From positions 806,001 to 870,000 of the forward strand of contig BLAA01000001.1 in assembly GCA_017312345.1 (NCBI GenBank): a stretch of 64,000 nucleotides of DNA, read 5' to 3'. The position numbers were made by a program, and so were the translations under genes. How positions within the stretch are numbered: the first letter of the stretch is position 1; each line of letters starts with the position of its first letter. Positions 8,786 to 17,930 of this stretch are shown in pieces. The stretch comes from Candidatus Denitrolinea symbiosum. GTDB taxonomy: Bacteria > Chloroflexota > Anaerolineae > Anaerolineales > Villigracilaceae. The notes below the pieces were generated by a model, which saw nothing but the letters and a program-made list of their open reading frames with translations, was not told where the DNA came from and searched no databases.

Positions 8786-9411
8786 GACTCCGCGTCGCTT
8801 TCTCCAAACAGGGCGCGCTGCGCTACATCGGTCACCTCGACCTGCACACCCTGCTCGAACGCGCCGCCCGCCGCGCCGCGTTGCCCCTCGTCTACTCGCA
8901 GGGTTTCCATCCCGCGCCGAAGATCCAGATCGCGGCCGCGCTCCCGCTTGGATTTTCCAGCCGCGCCGAGATGGCGGACCTCTGGCTGAGCGAAGACCGC
9001 GACCTCGTCTCGCTGCGCGCCGACCTGCAATCGGCCCTCCCGCGCGACATTCAAATCCTCGACGTTCAGCAGGCGGACGACCGCGCCCCCGCGTTGCAGA
9101 CGCTCGTCGTCGCCGCCGAATACGAAGCGACCATCCCCGACGAATTCGCCTCCGACCTGACCTCGCGGCTGGCCGCGCTCATGGAGGCGGAATCCCTCCC
9201 CCGCGTCCGCCGCGGGAAGACGTACGATCTCAGGCCGTTGATCGAGTCGCTCGAAGCCGCGCCCGCCGAAGGTTCAGGAGAGACGCGGGTGTTGCTGCGC
9301 CTCGCCGCTCGCGAGGGCGCGACCGGCCGTCCCGACGAAGTCCTGGCCGCGCTGGGCATCCCGCCCGAGTCGGCCCGCGTGGAGAGAATCCGCCTGATCT
9401 TTCGGGATTAA
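8782..9411 (+). CDS. DUF2344 / TIGR03936-type protein
   Basis: A 209-residue protein starting MRLRVAFSKQGALRYIGHLD, then RAARRAALPLVYSQGFHP and KIQIAAALPLGFSS, all hallmarks of the DUF2344 family (TIGR03936). It follows the radical SAM gene with an ATGA overlap. In many genomes the two form one polypeptide, so a joint role in modifying an RNA or a protein is likely, although no reaction is proven. The C-terminal 60 residues vary. No terminator is evident before the next gene, whose own -10 box lies at 9427-9432. Confidence 0.85.
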   Translation: MRLRVAFSKQGALRYIGHLDLHTLLERAARRAALPLVYSQGFHPAPKIQIAAALPLGFSSRAEMADLWLSEDRDLVSLRADLQSALPRDIQILDVQQADDRAPALQTLVVAAEYEATIPDEFASDLTSRLAALMEAESLPRVRRGKTYDLRPLIESLEAAPAEGSGETRVLLRLAAREGATGRPDEVLAALGIPPESARVERIRLIFRD

Positions 9412-9462
9412 TCGGCGCAATGGTTTTATAATGCTCCCAACTCATTTGCGAGGAGAATAATC

Positions 9463-10452
9463 ATGGCATTCATCGGCGCGCTGTTTTTTGGATTTGTCCC
9501 GACCTTCCTTTTCGCGGTATTCCTGTATTGGCTGGACCGTTACGAGAAAGAGCCAAAATTACTGCTCGGCGCGGCTTTTATGTGGGGCGCCGTGGTCGCC
9601 GCGGGAAGCGCGTTTGTCATCAACACTGTGCTGGGAATCGGCGTTTACATTTTCACCGGCTCGGAGGTCGCCACCGACCTGACGACCGGCTCGATCATCG
9701 CCCCTGTCGTGGAGGAAATCTTAAAGGGATTGGCGATTTTGTTCATTTTCCTGATCTTCCGTAAGGAATTCGACTCGATCCTGGACGGGATGATCTACGG
9801 GGGCGTGACCGCGCTCGGCTTTGCCGCCACGGAAAACGCCTTTTACATCTACGACCGCGGCTTCTCCGTGTCGGGCTGGAGCGGATTCTGGTTCCTGGTC
9901 TTCGTACGGGTCGTCCTGGTCGGCTGGCAGCATCCGTTTTACACGGCTTTCACGGGGATCGGTTTCGCCGTTTCCCGCTTGAGCCGCAACCTGGCTGCAA
10001 AATACCTCGCGCCGTTGGCCGGTCTGGCTATCGCAATCATCGCCCACTCCTTCCATAATACGCTCGCAAGCCTCACCCGCGGATGGGGCGGCCTGGCCTT
10101 GGGCGCCCTGATTGATTGGGGCGGCTGGCTTTTCATGTTCCTGTTTGCCGTCTGGATGATCCGCCGCGAGGGGAGACTGCTTCCAAAACATCTCCAGCAG
10201 GAAGTCGCCGAGGGACGCATCACCGCCGCGCAACTGCGGACGGCGGCCTCTCCCTTTGGGGCGAGTCTGGCGAGCCTCGGCGCGCTGGGGCGCGGCAAGT
10301 TCAGGGCGACGACGCGCTTTTATCAGGTTTTGGGCGAGCTGGCGCACAAGATGGAAGAAGTGTCCATCCTGGGAGACGAGGGCGGCTATGCGGCCATCAT
10401 CGAGCGGTTGCGCGGCGAGATGGCGAATCTCAGCCCGCAGGTGAGCGCGTAA
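9463..10452 (+). CDS. PrsW-family intramembrane metalloprotease
   Basis: A 329-residue polytopic protein. The segment FAVFLYWLDRYEKEP at the N-terminus, APVVEEILKG (paired glutamates), then FAATEN and IIAHSFHNT are the conserved motifs of PrsW proteases. The E/E, E and H residues are the proposed zinc ligands and catalytic groups. Known PrsW cleaves an anti-sigma factor in the membrane; the target here is unknown. The soluble tail after about residue 235 is charged and probably cytoplasmic. The ATG is preceded by GAGGAG at 9450-9455. TATAAT at 9427-9432 is a likely promoter element. The FHA protein gene follows on the same strand but has its own promoter. Confidence 0.88.
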   Translation: MAFIGALFFGFVPTFLFAVFLYWLDRYEKEPKLLLGAAFMWGAVVAAGSAFVINTVLGIGVYIFTGSEVATDLTTGSIIAPVVEEILKGLAILFIFLIFRKEFDSILDGMIYGGVTALGFAATENAFYIYDRGFSVSGWSGFWFLVFVRVVLVGWQHPFYTAFTGIGFAVSRLSRNLAAKYLAPLAGLAIAIIAHSFHNTLASLTRGWGGLALGALIDWGGWLFMFLFAVWMIRREGRLLPKHLQQEVAEGRITAAQLRTAASPFGASLASLGALGRGKFRATTRFYQVLGELAHKMEEVSILGDEGGYAAIIERLRGEMANLSPQVSA

Positions 10453-10494
10453 GACGCTCTCCGCAGGAAACGCCGGGCCTAAACCGTTGGCGAA

Positions 10495-10523
10495 TTGACT
10501 TTTTTGCCTGAACCTTGTACACT
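10495..10523 (+). promoter_or_regulatory. sigma-70-type promoter of the FHA gene
   Basis: TTGACT (10495-10500), a 17-base spacer and TACACT (10518-10523), a near-consensus arrangement. The leader to the ATG at 10560 would be about 30 bases and contains GGAGG at 10550-10554. Confidence 0.7.
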
Positions 10524-10559
10524 AGACGCAAGTTATTCTTTATTTTTTTGGAGGCAGAG

Positions 10560-11150
10560 ATGGCAGGAAAATATCAGTTGGTCATGCGTTCCGGTCCAAC
10601 GATTGGCGCCCTGTATTCGCTGGAGGGCGAGTCGATCAGCATCGGGCGGGACGCTTCTAACACGATCCAGATCAATGACGCCGAGGTGTCGCGCCGCCAC
10701 GCCCGCCTGCAATTCCAGGGCGGAAAATACGTGATCGAGGATGTCGGCTCCACCAACGGGACGCACGTCAACGGGCAGCGGATCATGTCTGCCTACGTGC
10801 TGCGTCCCGGCGACGTGGTCTCGTTTGGCGAGGGGATCGTGCTGGCTTACGAGGTTTTGGATTTCGACGCGGCCGCCACGCTGGCTGTGCCGCGCTCTTC
10901 GGGGCAGGCGCGGCAGTACGCGCCGCCGCTCGCTCCCGCCCCAGCCCCGGCCTATGCGGGACAGGTCGCGCCCGGGCCGGGGGCTGCTCCCGCGGCGCGC
11001 AAGACCAATCCCCTGCCCATTGTCATCGGCGTGGGCGTGCTGGTGTTCCTCTGCGCCTGCGGGTTCGCGCTGTACCTGGTCGACGCGACCAATCAGTGGT
11101 GTAACCTGTTTCCCGGCTTGATGAAGATGTTCGGATTGTATTGCCCGTAA
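10560..11150 (+). CDS. FHA-domain membrane-anchored protein
   Basis: A 196-residue protein with an N-terminal forkhead-associated domain (about residues 5-90): SIGRDASNTIQI, VSRRHARL and DVGSTNGTHVNG are the standard phosphothreonine-binding loops. A Pro/Ala-rich linker leads to one C-terminal membrane helix (IVIGVGVLVFLCACGFALYLV) and a short tail with two more cysteines. The topology is unusual because the FHA domain comes first and the anchor last; it would face the cytoplasm and bind a phosphoprotein at the membrane. No Ser/Thr kinase is encoded in the window. The ATG at 10560 is chosen for the GGAGG just upstream. Confidence 0.9.
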   Translation: MAGKYQLVMRSGPTIGALYSLEGESISIGRDASNTIQINDAEVSRRHARLQFQGGKYVIEDVGSTNGTHVNGQRIMSAYVLRPGDVVSFGEGIVLAYEVLDFDAAATLAVPRSSGQARQYAPPLAPAPAPAYAGQVAPGPGAAPAARKTNPLPIVIGVGVLVFLCACGFALYLVDATNQWCNLFPGLMKMFGLYCP

Positions 11151-11157
11151 AACGGCG

Positions 11158-11184
11158 GCCCCCGCGATGGCGGGGGCTGTTTGA
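11158..11184 (+). terminator. intrinsic terminator after the FHA gene
   Basis: GCCCCCGC, loop GATG, GCGGGGGC, then TGTTTGATT, beginning eight bases after the stop codon. Confidence 0.8.
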
Positions 11185-11223
11185 TTAAAGACGGCTGCCA
11201 TACGACCGTCTCACGCGCTCGTG

Positions 11224-11267
11224 AAATTCGCTTTTTGGCTTTCTGGCCGGCGCAAAGCGAATTTTTT
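11224..11267 (+). terminator. inverted repeat with T-run between convergent genes
   Basis: AAATTCGCTTT and AAAGCGAATTT are separated by 19 bases and followed by TTT. The hairpin lies between the convergent FHA and methyltransferase genes and could stop transcription coming from the left. Nothing else is visible in the 11188-11353 gap. Confidence 0.45.
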
Positions 11268-11353
11268 CTCCATCCTTTTCGATTATCCTGCGAAAGTTTT
11301 CAGGCGACGCGTGATCTTCCAGCATGTGCGGGGCAGCTCTGCGGAGAATTCGT

Positions 11354-12463
11354 TTACTTCGGCTGCTTATCGAAGAGTCCCTTCTCCACGCGGTAGCGTT
11401 GACGGATCTCGTCCAAAACGACCAGACGGCTGTTTTCCTGCAAGTACCAATGCTCCCACCCGTTGCACGGAGCGCCGTCCATGTAGCGACTGCCCGCCTT
11501 ATGGATGCTTCCTTCGAAGCCGTCCGCCGTGCGAATCCGCGCGTCGGGTTTGATGGTCGCAAAGCGGGATTTGTCCCTGGAGAAAAATAATTTTTGTCCC
11601 GCCCGCAGGAAACCGTCCTCCACCAGCGCGGAGAATTTCACCTTCGGCGCGGACTTGCGTTTGCCGGTCACGTCGAAAGTCTGCGGATCGAACTCACCCG
11701 GTCGGACAGCGGCAATGCGTTTTTTGGCGGCTTTGATATATTTGTCCTCCCGCTCGATCCCGATCCAGTTGCGATGAAGGCGTTTGGCGACCGCGCCCGT
11801 CGTCCCGCTGCCAAAGAACGGATCGAGGACCACGTCGCCCGCGTTGCTCGAAGCGAGAATCACGCGATATAGCAGCGCCTCGGGCTTCTGCGTGGAGTGA
11901 GCCTTGTCGCCGTTTTTATCCTTCACGCGCTCAGTCCCGGTCGCCAATGAAAGCAGCCACCAATCGGAACGCATCTGTTTTTCATCGTTCAAGCCTTTCA
12001 TGGCTTGATGATTGAACGTGTACTTCGCGCCCTTCCCCGAACTTGCCCAGATCAGCGTTTCGTGGGCGTTCGTAAAACGGACGCCGCGAAAATTGGGCAT
12101 CGGGTTGGTCTTGACCCAAATCACGTCGTTCAACATCCAAAATCCCAGATTCTGCATGATCGTCCCGACGCGGAAGATGTTGTGATATGAACCGATCACC
12201 CAAATTGAGCCTGTGGGTTTCAATACGCGCTTGCAGGCAGTCAACCAATTACGGGTGAACTCATCGTAGTCCGCGAACGAATCGAACCGGTCCCAGGAGT
12301 CGTTCACGGCGTTCACTTTGGTCATGTTCGGGCGGTGAAGTTCGTTTTGCAGTTGCAGGTTATAAGGCGGGTCGGCAAAGATCAGATCAATGGACCTCTC
12401 AGGCAGGGAGTTCAGAGTCTTGACGCAATCGCCTTTGAGAATTTGATTGAGGGGCAGGTTCAT
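11354..12463 (-). CDS. CcrM-like beta-class DNA adenine methyltransferase
   Basis: A 369-residue protein. Motif IV DPPYN is near residue 31 and the AdoMet motif [10 protein letters not shown] near residue 215, so the order is that of beta-class N6-adenine methyltransferases such as M.HinfI and CcrM. The C-terminal segment GSIHKAG then CNGWEHWY matches the extra domain of CcrM, which methylates GANTC and times the cell cycle in Alphaproteobacteria. GANTC specificity here is inferred from that likeness. No restriction endonuclease gene lies nearby, so it appears solitary. The reverse strand has TATAAT at 12472-12477, eight bases before the ATG, with no Shine-Dalgarno, so it is probably leaderless. 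Confidence 0.9.
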   Translation of the reverse strand: MNLPLNQILKGDCVKTLNSLPERSIDLIFADPPYNLQLQNELHRPNMTKVNAVNDSWDRFDSFADYDEFTRNWLTACKRVLKPTGSIWVIGSYHNIFRVGTIMQNLGFWMLNDVIWVKTNPMPNFRGVRFTNAHETLIWASSGKGAKYTFNHQAMKGLNDEKQMRSDWWLLSLATGTERVKDKNGDKAHSTQKPEALLYRVILASSNAGDVVLDPFFGSGTTGAVAKRLHRNWIGIEREDKYIKAAKKRIAAVRPGEFDPQTFDVTGKRKSAPKVKFSALVEDGFLRAGQKLFFSRDKSRFATIKPDARIRTADGFEGSIHKAGSRYMDGAPCNGWEHWYLQENSRLVVLDEIRQRYRVEKGLFDKQPK

Positions 12464-12471
12464 ACGCCGCG

Positions 12472-12477
12472 ATTATA
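12472..12477 (-). promoter_or_regulatory. -10 box of the CcrM-like gene
   Basis: TATAAT on the reverse strand, eight bases from the ATG at 12463. Confidence 0.5.
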
Positions 12478-12587
12478 GCAGAAGGAGTCTTTTAAATCGC
12501 GCTCTCCATTCTTCCGCCCGTTGGCCCTCCCCAAACCGCGCCGCCGGTCGTGACGCCGCGAGCGCGTTTCCCCATCCCGCCTCCCAA

Positions 12588-12610
12588 ACAAAAAGGCGGC
12601 TGACGCCGCC
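12588..12610 (-). terminator. terminator after the lipoprotein hydrolase gene
   Basis: On the reverse strand GGCGGC, loop GTCA, GCCGCC, then TTTTTG. It is the main feature in the 12464-12738 gap. Confidence 0.65.
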
Positions 12611-12738
12611 AATTTGCCGTTATGCTTCCTGTCCGCTTAACTGATCGCCTGCGAGTCGATTCAAACTGACTCCAGTCTCTGCCGCTTCGATCGCCTTCGC
12701 CATGCCTCGATCGTTATATTGACGCGTGGATCGCCATG

Positions 12739-14901
12739 TCAGGGCGTCTTGTGGAAGCGCGGATCGCCCAGTAACGACACATCGAGCAGTAACAAATCGC
12801 CGCTTTCCTGCGGAAATTCCAACGTCACCGTCGTCAACTGTGTCAGATCAATGCCGTCCAAACTCGCAAGTTGAAGACGATCAGCGCCTGCCAAAATCGG
12901 CATACCGCCAAACCCATAAAAATCATCTGGTTCGGTGTAAAGCAAAGGTGTGGTACTGGCGGTAAATGTCCCGCTATTGCCTGCCGCGTCTATAAGGCGG
13001 ATTGTGAAACTGATAGTCGCCGAGCCGCCGTTCAGGTCGCTGGATGGATCGAGAATGGTGCGGATATTGAGCGCGTCGTAGGCGGTCGCGTCAATTGGCG
13101 AAAAGGTCAATGTGTAACTTGCGGTGGGTTGTTTCCAAGTCAGCCGCTTGATGATCGGCTCACCGGGTACCCCAAACTGGTCAAGGTTAACGAAGGTTGG
13201 ATGGCAAATCTCTTTGGCTTCACACGAGGTGACAGACAATCCCTCACCCGCTTCCTCACCGACCTCTTCATTGTTCAGCAAAATTTGTTTGTCGGCTGTC
13301 GTCAAATTGGCGACAATAGGCAGACCGTAGAGTTGAGTCGGGGCGGGTCGCTCAACCGAAAAGGGGAGAGAACCGTGAAGCATCGCCACAAAGTCGCGCA
13401 CGTAAGCGACCATAAACGCCTGTTGCGCTTCTTGCGACAATCCGCCATCTTCCGCGAAACAGTTGGGGTTGCCGATCTTGTTGCCGCCATAGTCAATCAT
13501 GCCAATCAATCCATTGAAGAAATTATGATTTGCCTTGTCCAGCATGATCGCCGACGCGAACGCCGAGCGATTGGGATCGTTTTCCGCCTCTTCAAAATAT
13601 CGTTGGCTGTCCCAATAGTAAACGTCGCCGTCACACTCCCCATACAGGATGCCCAGCGGCACGTCGGACGGCGCGGACAAGCCGCCGTCTCCTGGCGCGC
13701 CAAGCAACACCAATCCAGAGACAGGCATCTTCTTCGCGAGATCGAGAATCAACTCGCCGCCGCGTGAATGACCGAGCAGTAACGGCGGCTGATTCAGATC
13801 GACGCGACCCGTCAGGTCAATGGGCAGTTCGTTATTTGCCAATGCGTCAAGGTGGATTTGAACAAGTTGTGGGATAAAGTAATCGCCAATGTTGTTGAGA
13901 TCGATCCCGTTAACGGTTCCTTCAACGCTGAAAATATCGTACGTGTCATTGAGGTTGATTGCGAGGGCAACATATCCTTCCTCAGCTAATGCGCCAACGA
14001 GATTGGCTTCACCGACATCGAAGCGTGATTCTGTCCCGCCTGGCAGACAAAACGTCACAACGGCTTGGGCGGGCGAACTAATGGAACCCGCCATCGGGCG
14101 ACAAATTTCCTGCCCGAACCGTCCGTGCAATACCAGCGCGACGGGATGCGCCCCGTCATCCTCTGGCACCGCAATGATGCCCTCGACCTTTGCAGGACGA
14201 CTCCACAGCGACTTATCCACTAAAGCCGCGACCTCATCAGGCAGGGTCAAGGTCGTCCAGCCCAGCGAGTAAGCCTGTGGGATGATCGAAGTTTCGCTCA
14301 CCAACGCAGTCGTGGCTACATCGGGAATGATGGGCTGAACTTCGATGAATTTGATGGAGTCGGTCAGCGCGGCGACTTCGGTCGAAAACTCTCCCGCCCA
14401 CGCCTCGTTACTGGCAATCGCCACCAGCGTCACAAATTGATCGTCGCTAGCCAAGATCGTCACCTGACCCGTGCCATCCCCTTCGCCGAGTGTCATAGCA
14501 AAGGTGAATTGTGTGCCGCTCAAGTCATTGGCTGTTTGTACTGATTCCGTTTCACTGAGTTCAAAACCATACTGATTACCGTAGTAGTCGCGGTAAACGC
14601 TGAGCAGGGATTCAGCCGTAAACGGCTTTTGCAAGACGCCTCCCCCAACGCGCACCAACGGACCTAAATCCGTTACGCCTTCCTTGCCCAACAAAATCGA
14701 GCGCCCGTCACCCACCTCTACTCCCTCCACACCGATGGGAGGATTGAGTACATAGCCCTCGGGCAAAATATAGGTGAAGCCGCCGCCAGGCAATTCGCTT
14801 ATCGTTTGTTCTGGCGTTGCAGTCTGCGACACTGACGGCGCTGTGCAAGCCGCGAGCACGATCATCAGGATTAAAAGAAAAGAGATTTTGTTTATCTTCA
14901 T
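12739..14901 (-). CDS. lipoprotein with alpha/beta-hydrolase domain
   Basis: A 720-residue protein with a lipoprotein signal peptide (ILMIVLAACTAPS, lipobox LAAC). The middle part (about residues 220-500) is an alpha/beta-hydrolase: PVALVLHGRFG forms the oxyanion strand, LLLGHSRGGELIL holds the nucleophile serine (GHSRGG), and a later ANHNFF supplies a plausible histidine. The arrangement resembles secreted dienelactone-hydrolase or PAF-acetylhydrolase-like esterases. About 190 N-terminal and 200 C-terminal residues have no recognised domain; the C-terminal part looks like a beta-rich carbohydrate-binding-type fold. Base composition is visibly more AT-rich than in its neighbours, which may mark transfer. 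The substrate is unknown. Confidence 0.8.
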   Translation of the reverse strand: MKINKISFLLILMIVLAACTAPSVSQTATPEQTISELPGGGFTYILPEGYVLNPPIGVEGVEVGDGRSILLGKEGVTDLGPLVRVGGGVLQKPFTAESLLSVYRDYYGNQYGFELSETESVQTANDLSGTQFTFAMTLGEGDGTGQVTILASDDQFVTLVAIASNEAWAGEFSTEVAALTDSIKFIEVQPIIPDVATTALVSETSIIPQAYSLGWTTLTLPDEVAALVDKSLWSRPAKVEGIIAVPEDDGAHPVALVLHGRFGQEICRPMAGSISSPAQAVVTFCLPGGTESRFDVGEANLVGALAEEGYVALAINLNDTYDIFSVEGTVNGIDLNNIGDYFIPQLVQIHLDALANNELPIDLTGRVDLNQPPLLLGHSRGGELILDLAKKMPVSGLVLLGAPGDGGLSAPSDVPLGILYGECDGDVYYWDSQRYFEEAENDPNRSAFASAIMLDKANHNFFNGLIGMIDYGGNKIGNPNCFAEDGGLSQEAQQAFMVAYVRDFVAMLHGSLPFSVERPAPTQLYGLPIVANLTTADKQILLNNEEVGEEAGEGLSVTSCEAKEICHPTFVNLDQFGVPGEPIIKRLTWKQPTASYTLTFSPIDATAYDALNIRTILDPSSDLNGGSATISFTIRLIDAAGNSGTFTASTTPLLYTEPDDFYGFGGMPILAGADRLQLASLDGIDLTQLTTVTLEFPQESGDLLLLDVSLLGDPRFHKTP

Positions 14902-14979
14902 CGTATGCGCTCTATCAAACCCCGCATCATACTTGAAGGCAGGAAGTTTGTAAACTGGGGCTCAAGGAACGCTAAAACC

Positions 14980-16656
14980 TCACACCTCCCCCTCCATCTT
15001 CTCCTCTTCCTCCTCCGACTCTGCACTGCGCGCGACCTTCTCCTTCAAATGCCCCGCCCACGCGGACGTGTCCTCCGCCTGCAAAAATAGCGGGCCGCTC
15101 CCACCCCTCCCCGTCAAAATATCCCTCGCGCGGACATTCAGGACCGCCTTCGCCGCCTCGACTCCCGAAGCCGTGACTCCCGCCACGCCGTGGCTGGTCG
15201 TGCTTTGACCGCACAGGAAGAGTCCCTCGAACTCCGTCCGCGCCGAAAACCCGAGCGGACCGACCTGCGACGGGCGTTTATCAATGCCGTATAAATTTCC
15301 GCGCGTCGCGTTGAGATAATGCTCGTTCGAGAGCGGCGTGCCGAGACTGTAATACGTGATGTGTTTGCTCAACCCGGGGATGCGCTTCTCCAGCCCGCGC
15401 ACCATGCGCCACGCCAGGTCTTCCTTCATCGCGTCGTAATCGGCGGGGCGCGCGCCGTATTTCGTATGAGCCCATTTTTCAAAAGCGTCATACCCAACGA
15501 ACGCAAACGACTCGCAGGTATGATGTCCCGCCGTCGCGCCGTGCGCGCGCATCTTCGACGGGTCTTTCAACGTCGTCACCGTCAAAAACATCCCAGGCGG
15601 AGTCTCCTCGCGTAACAGCGCATCCGTGAGTCCGTCCGCGTAAATCTTATCCACGTCCGCGTGATCGTAGTACCACATATTGCCCGAGTCGAGTCCCGCG
15701 CCGCGCAGATCCATGTCGGTGGCGAAGAACAGGCTGAGGCACGACGTCGAATATCGGACAGAATCCACTTTCCGCTTGAGTCGAGCCGAGAGCCTGTCCC
15801 TCCCGATCATCTTTCCGAACGTCGCTTCGGGATCGGCATTGGAGACGACGACGCCCGCGCGGATCTCCTCCCCCGATTCCAATTCGACGCCGATCACCTT
15901 CCTCCCCTCCAGCATGATCCGCTTCACGCGTGACTTGAGGCGGATCGCCCCGCCCGCGCGTTTCAGCCCCCGGACGAACGCGCGCGGGATGACGAACGCG
16001 CCGCCCATCGGGTAGTATCCGCCGTCGAGATAGTGATGCGTGATGCCCGCGTGCATGAACGCGCTGACCTGCGACGGCGGCATCCCGTGGTCGCCCGATT
16101 GACCCGCCAACACGCCGCGCAACACGGGATCGCTGACGTGCGCGTTGATCAGGTCCGCGCCCGTCGCGCGCATCCACTTTATGACATTCCCCGCGCCCCG
16201 CGCCGCCCCCAGCGGATTCGACAGGTCGCCGATCCGCCGCAGACCTTCGATCATGTTGGTGAGATCGTTGAAGTAACCGTCAATCCCCTGCGCCTCGTGC
16301 GGAAAGTGAGTCTTCAAGCGTTCGATTAAATTCTCCTTGCCTTTGGGGAAGTCAACTTGTTTATCGCCCACAATGATGTGATCGTACCCATCGGGGTTGA
16401 GTTCAACGAACGCCAAATCCTGCGACACATCCAGCCCGTCGTAAATGCGGCGCAAGCCGCCGCCCTCCTGCAAGTCGCCGATGTAATGCACGCCCGGGCT
16501 GAAGCGATACCCGTTCAGCGTGAAGGAGTGCGTCCAGCCTCCCGGCCGGTCATGTTGTTCGAGGACGAGAACTTTTTTGCCCGCGCGCGCCAGCGCGACG
16601 GCGGCGGTCAACCCGCCCGCGCCCGAACCGATGACGATTACGTCGTAGTCTGTCAT
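14980..16656 (-). CDS. FAD-dependent carotenoid/retinol oxidoreductase-like protein
   Basis: A 558-residue protein. It opens with the FAD dinucleotide fold VIVIGSGAGGLTAAVAL and EQHDRPGGWTHSF, and closes with GLFLCGQSTTSHGVAGVTASG, the C-terminal FAD motif of the phytoene desaturase superfamily. NMWYYDHADVDKIY resembles all-trans-retinol 13,14-reductase and carotenoid isomerase (RetSat/CrtISO) rather than classical CrtI. A GGAGG precedes the ATG. No other carotenoid genes are in the window, so the substrate is open; any polyene or fatty-acid-like substrate is possible. The C-terminal tail is a run of Glu and Lys residues. Confidence 0.8.
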   Translation of the reverse strand: MTDYDVIVIGSGAGGLTAAVALARAGKKVLVLEQHDRPGGWTHSFTLNGYRFSPGVHYIGDLQEGGGLRRIYDGLDVSQDLAFVELNPDGYDHIIVGDKQVDFPKGKENLIERLKTHFPHEAQGIDGYFNDLTNMIEGLRRIGDLSNPLGAARGAGNVIKWMRATGADLINAHVSDPVLRGVLAGQSGDHGMPPSQVSAFMHAGITHHYLDGGYYPMGGAFVIPRAFVRGLKRAGGAIRLKSRVKRIMLEGRKVIGVELESGEEIRAGVVVSNADPEATFGKMIGRDRLSARLKRKVDSVRYSTSCLSLFFATDMDLRGAGLDSGNMWYYDHADVDKIYADGLTDALLREETPPGMFLTVTTLKDPSKMRAHGATAGHHTCESFAFVGYDAFEKWAHTKYGARPADYDAMKEDLAWRMVRGLEKRIPGLSKHITYYSLGTPLSNEHYLNATRGNLYGIDKRPSQVGPLGFSARTEFEGLFLCGQSTTSHGVAGVTASGVEAAKAVLNVRARDILTGRGGSGPLFLQAEDTSAWAGHLKEKVARSAESEEEEEKMEGEV

Positions 16657-16793
16657 GGAAGCCTCCTCTGCGAGTCATGGTCTTCATCGTCCTGCCCCGG
16701 CTCTTAAGACGATGTCCGAGGCGAGGACGCGTAAAGCGGCGAATAATTTTTGCAGCGCAAGGATGCGCGCCAGGGACGTCAGCCCAGGGCTGC

Positions 16794-17930
16794 TTAAGAC
16801 GAGGCGCCTTTGTCGGCGTTCGATTTCAACGGGAAGTATTTGTCCTTCAAATCCAGGATCGGTTTCTCGAAGTATTTGTAACTGAGCGAGGCGACGAAGT
16901 AAAGCAGGATCGCGGAGATGACCAGCGTGAGCGGTTTGGCGATTGGCACGGGGATGCTCAGGTCGCGGATGCGCGCCACGAACCAGACGAGGGCGAAGTG
17001 ATAGACGTAGAGTCCGTAGGAGATTTTGCCGAGGTAACTGATGAATGGTTTGTCGAGGAAGCCGACGAGGAATTTTTCCTTGACGACGATATAGATGAAC
17101 AACGCGCAGACATAATCGAGGTAGGTATATCCCCAAATCTGTTTCATACCTTTGGCAAGCGGGTGAGGAAAACCCAGCGCGGTGTAATCCCCAAAACTGC
17201 CCGTGGACTGGTAGGCGGAGGCAAATCCGATGACGGGCAGCAGCAGGAGCAGCGCGAAGAACTGCCAGCGCGCTTTGGGAATTTCAAAGCGCGAGATGAA
17301 CGCGCCCAGCCCGAACGCGTCGAGGTGCGAGAACGGCAGCACGTAGACCGCGACCGAGTAGTCCGAGTACATGAAGGGGAGTTGGTAATACTTGTAGAGG
17401 AAGGAAAGTCCCGCGCGGAAGAGCGGCCCCGCGATGATGGCGGCGACGAATAATTTCTTGATATGTTTTTTTGGCGTGAGGAGGATCAACAGCGGCCAGA
17501 TGAGATAGAACTGCTCCTCCACTGAAAGCGACCAGAGATGGCCGATCAGCCAGGTCTCGCCGCCGTAGGCGCGGCTGGCGTTGAAAAAATTGTACACATA
17601 CGCGAGCGCGTAGGGCAGCTGCGCCTGTGAGCGTTCCATATATGCGGTGCGATACTCGTAATGAATGAGGATCGCGGTCACGATCAGGATGATAAGAATA
17701 TATAAATAATAGAGCGGGAAAATCCGCAGGAAGCGGCGCCCGTAAAATTTCTTGAAGTAATCGCCCGCGCCGAATTTTTCCTTCATCCGCAAAAGGATGT
17801 CGGTGATGAGGAAACCCGAAAGCACAAAGAACAACTGCACGCCCACCCAGCCGAAATAAAAATAATCGGTGTGCAGGGCGAAGACCATTAAGAACGCGAT
17901 GGCGCGCACGCCGTCGAGGCCGGGGATCAT
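16794..17930 (-). CDS. acyltransferase 3 family membrane protein
   Basis: A 378-residue polytopic protein with MIPGLDGVRAIAFLMVFALH (catalytic-type histidine), VQLFFVLSGFLIT, FYGRRFLRIFPLYY and LWSLSVEEQFYL. These are the defining motifs of OafA/YrhL-type O-acyltransferases, which acetylate sugars of surface polysaccharides or antibiotics using a membrane-bound acyl donor. The start at 17930 overlaps the end of the upstream glycosyltransferase gene by four bases (ATGA), so the two are co-translated and probably act on the same glycan. A longer open frame upstream is only a shadow of that gene. Confidence 0.88.
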   Translation of the reverse strand: MIPGLDGVRAIAFLMVFALHTDYFYFGWVGVQLFFVLSGFLITDILLRMKEKFGAGDYFKKFYGRRFLRIFPLYYLYILIILIVTAILIHYEYRTAYMERSQAQLPYALAYVYNFFNASRAYGGETWLIGHLWSLSVEEQFYLIWPLLILLTPKKHIKKLFVAAIIAGPLFRAGLSFLYKYYQLPFMYSDYSVAVYVLPFSHLDAFGLGAFISRFEIPKARWQFFALLLLLPVIGFASAYQSTGSFGDYTALGFPHPLAKGMKQIWGYTYLDYVCALFIYIVVKEKFLVGFLDKPFISYLGKISYGLYVYHFALVWFVARIRDLSIPVPIAKPLTLVISAILLYFVASLSYKYFEKPILDLKDKYFPLKSNADKGASS

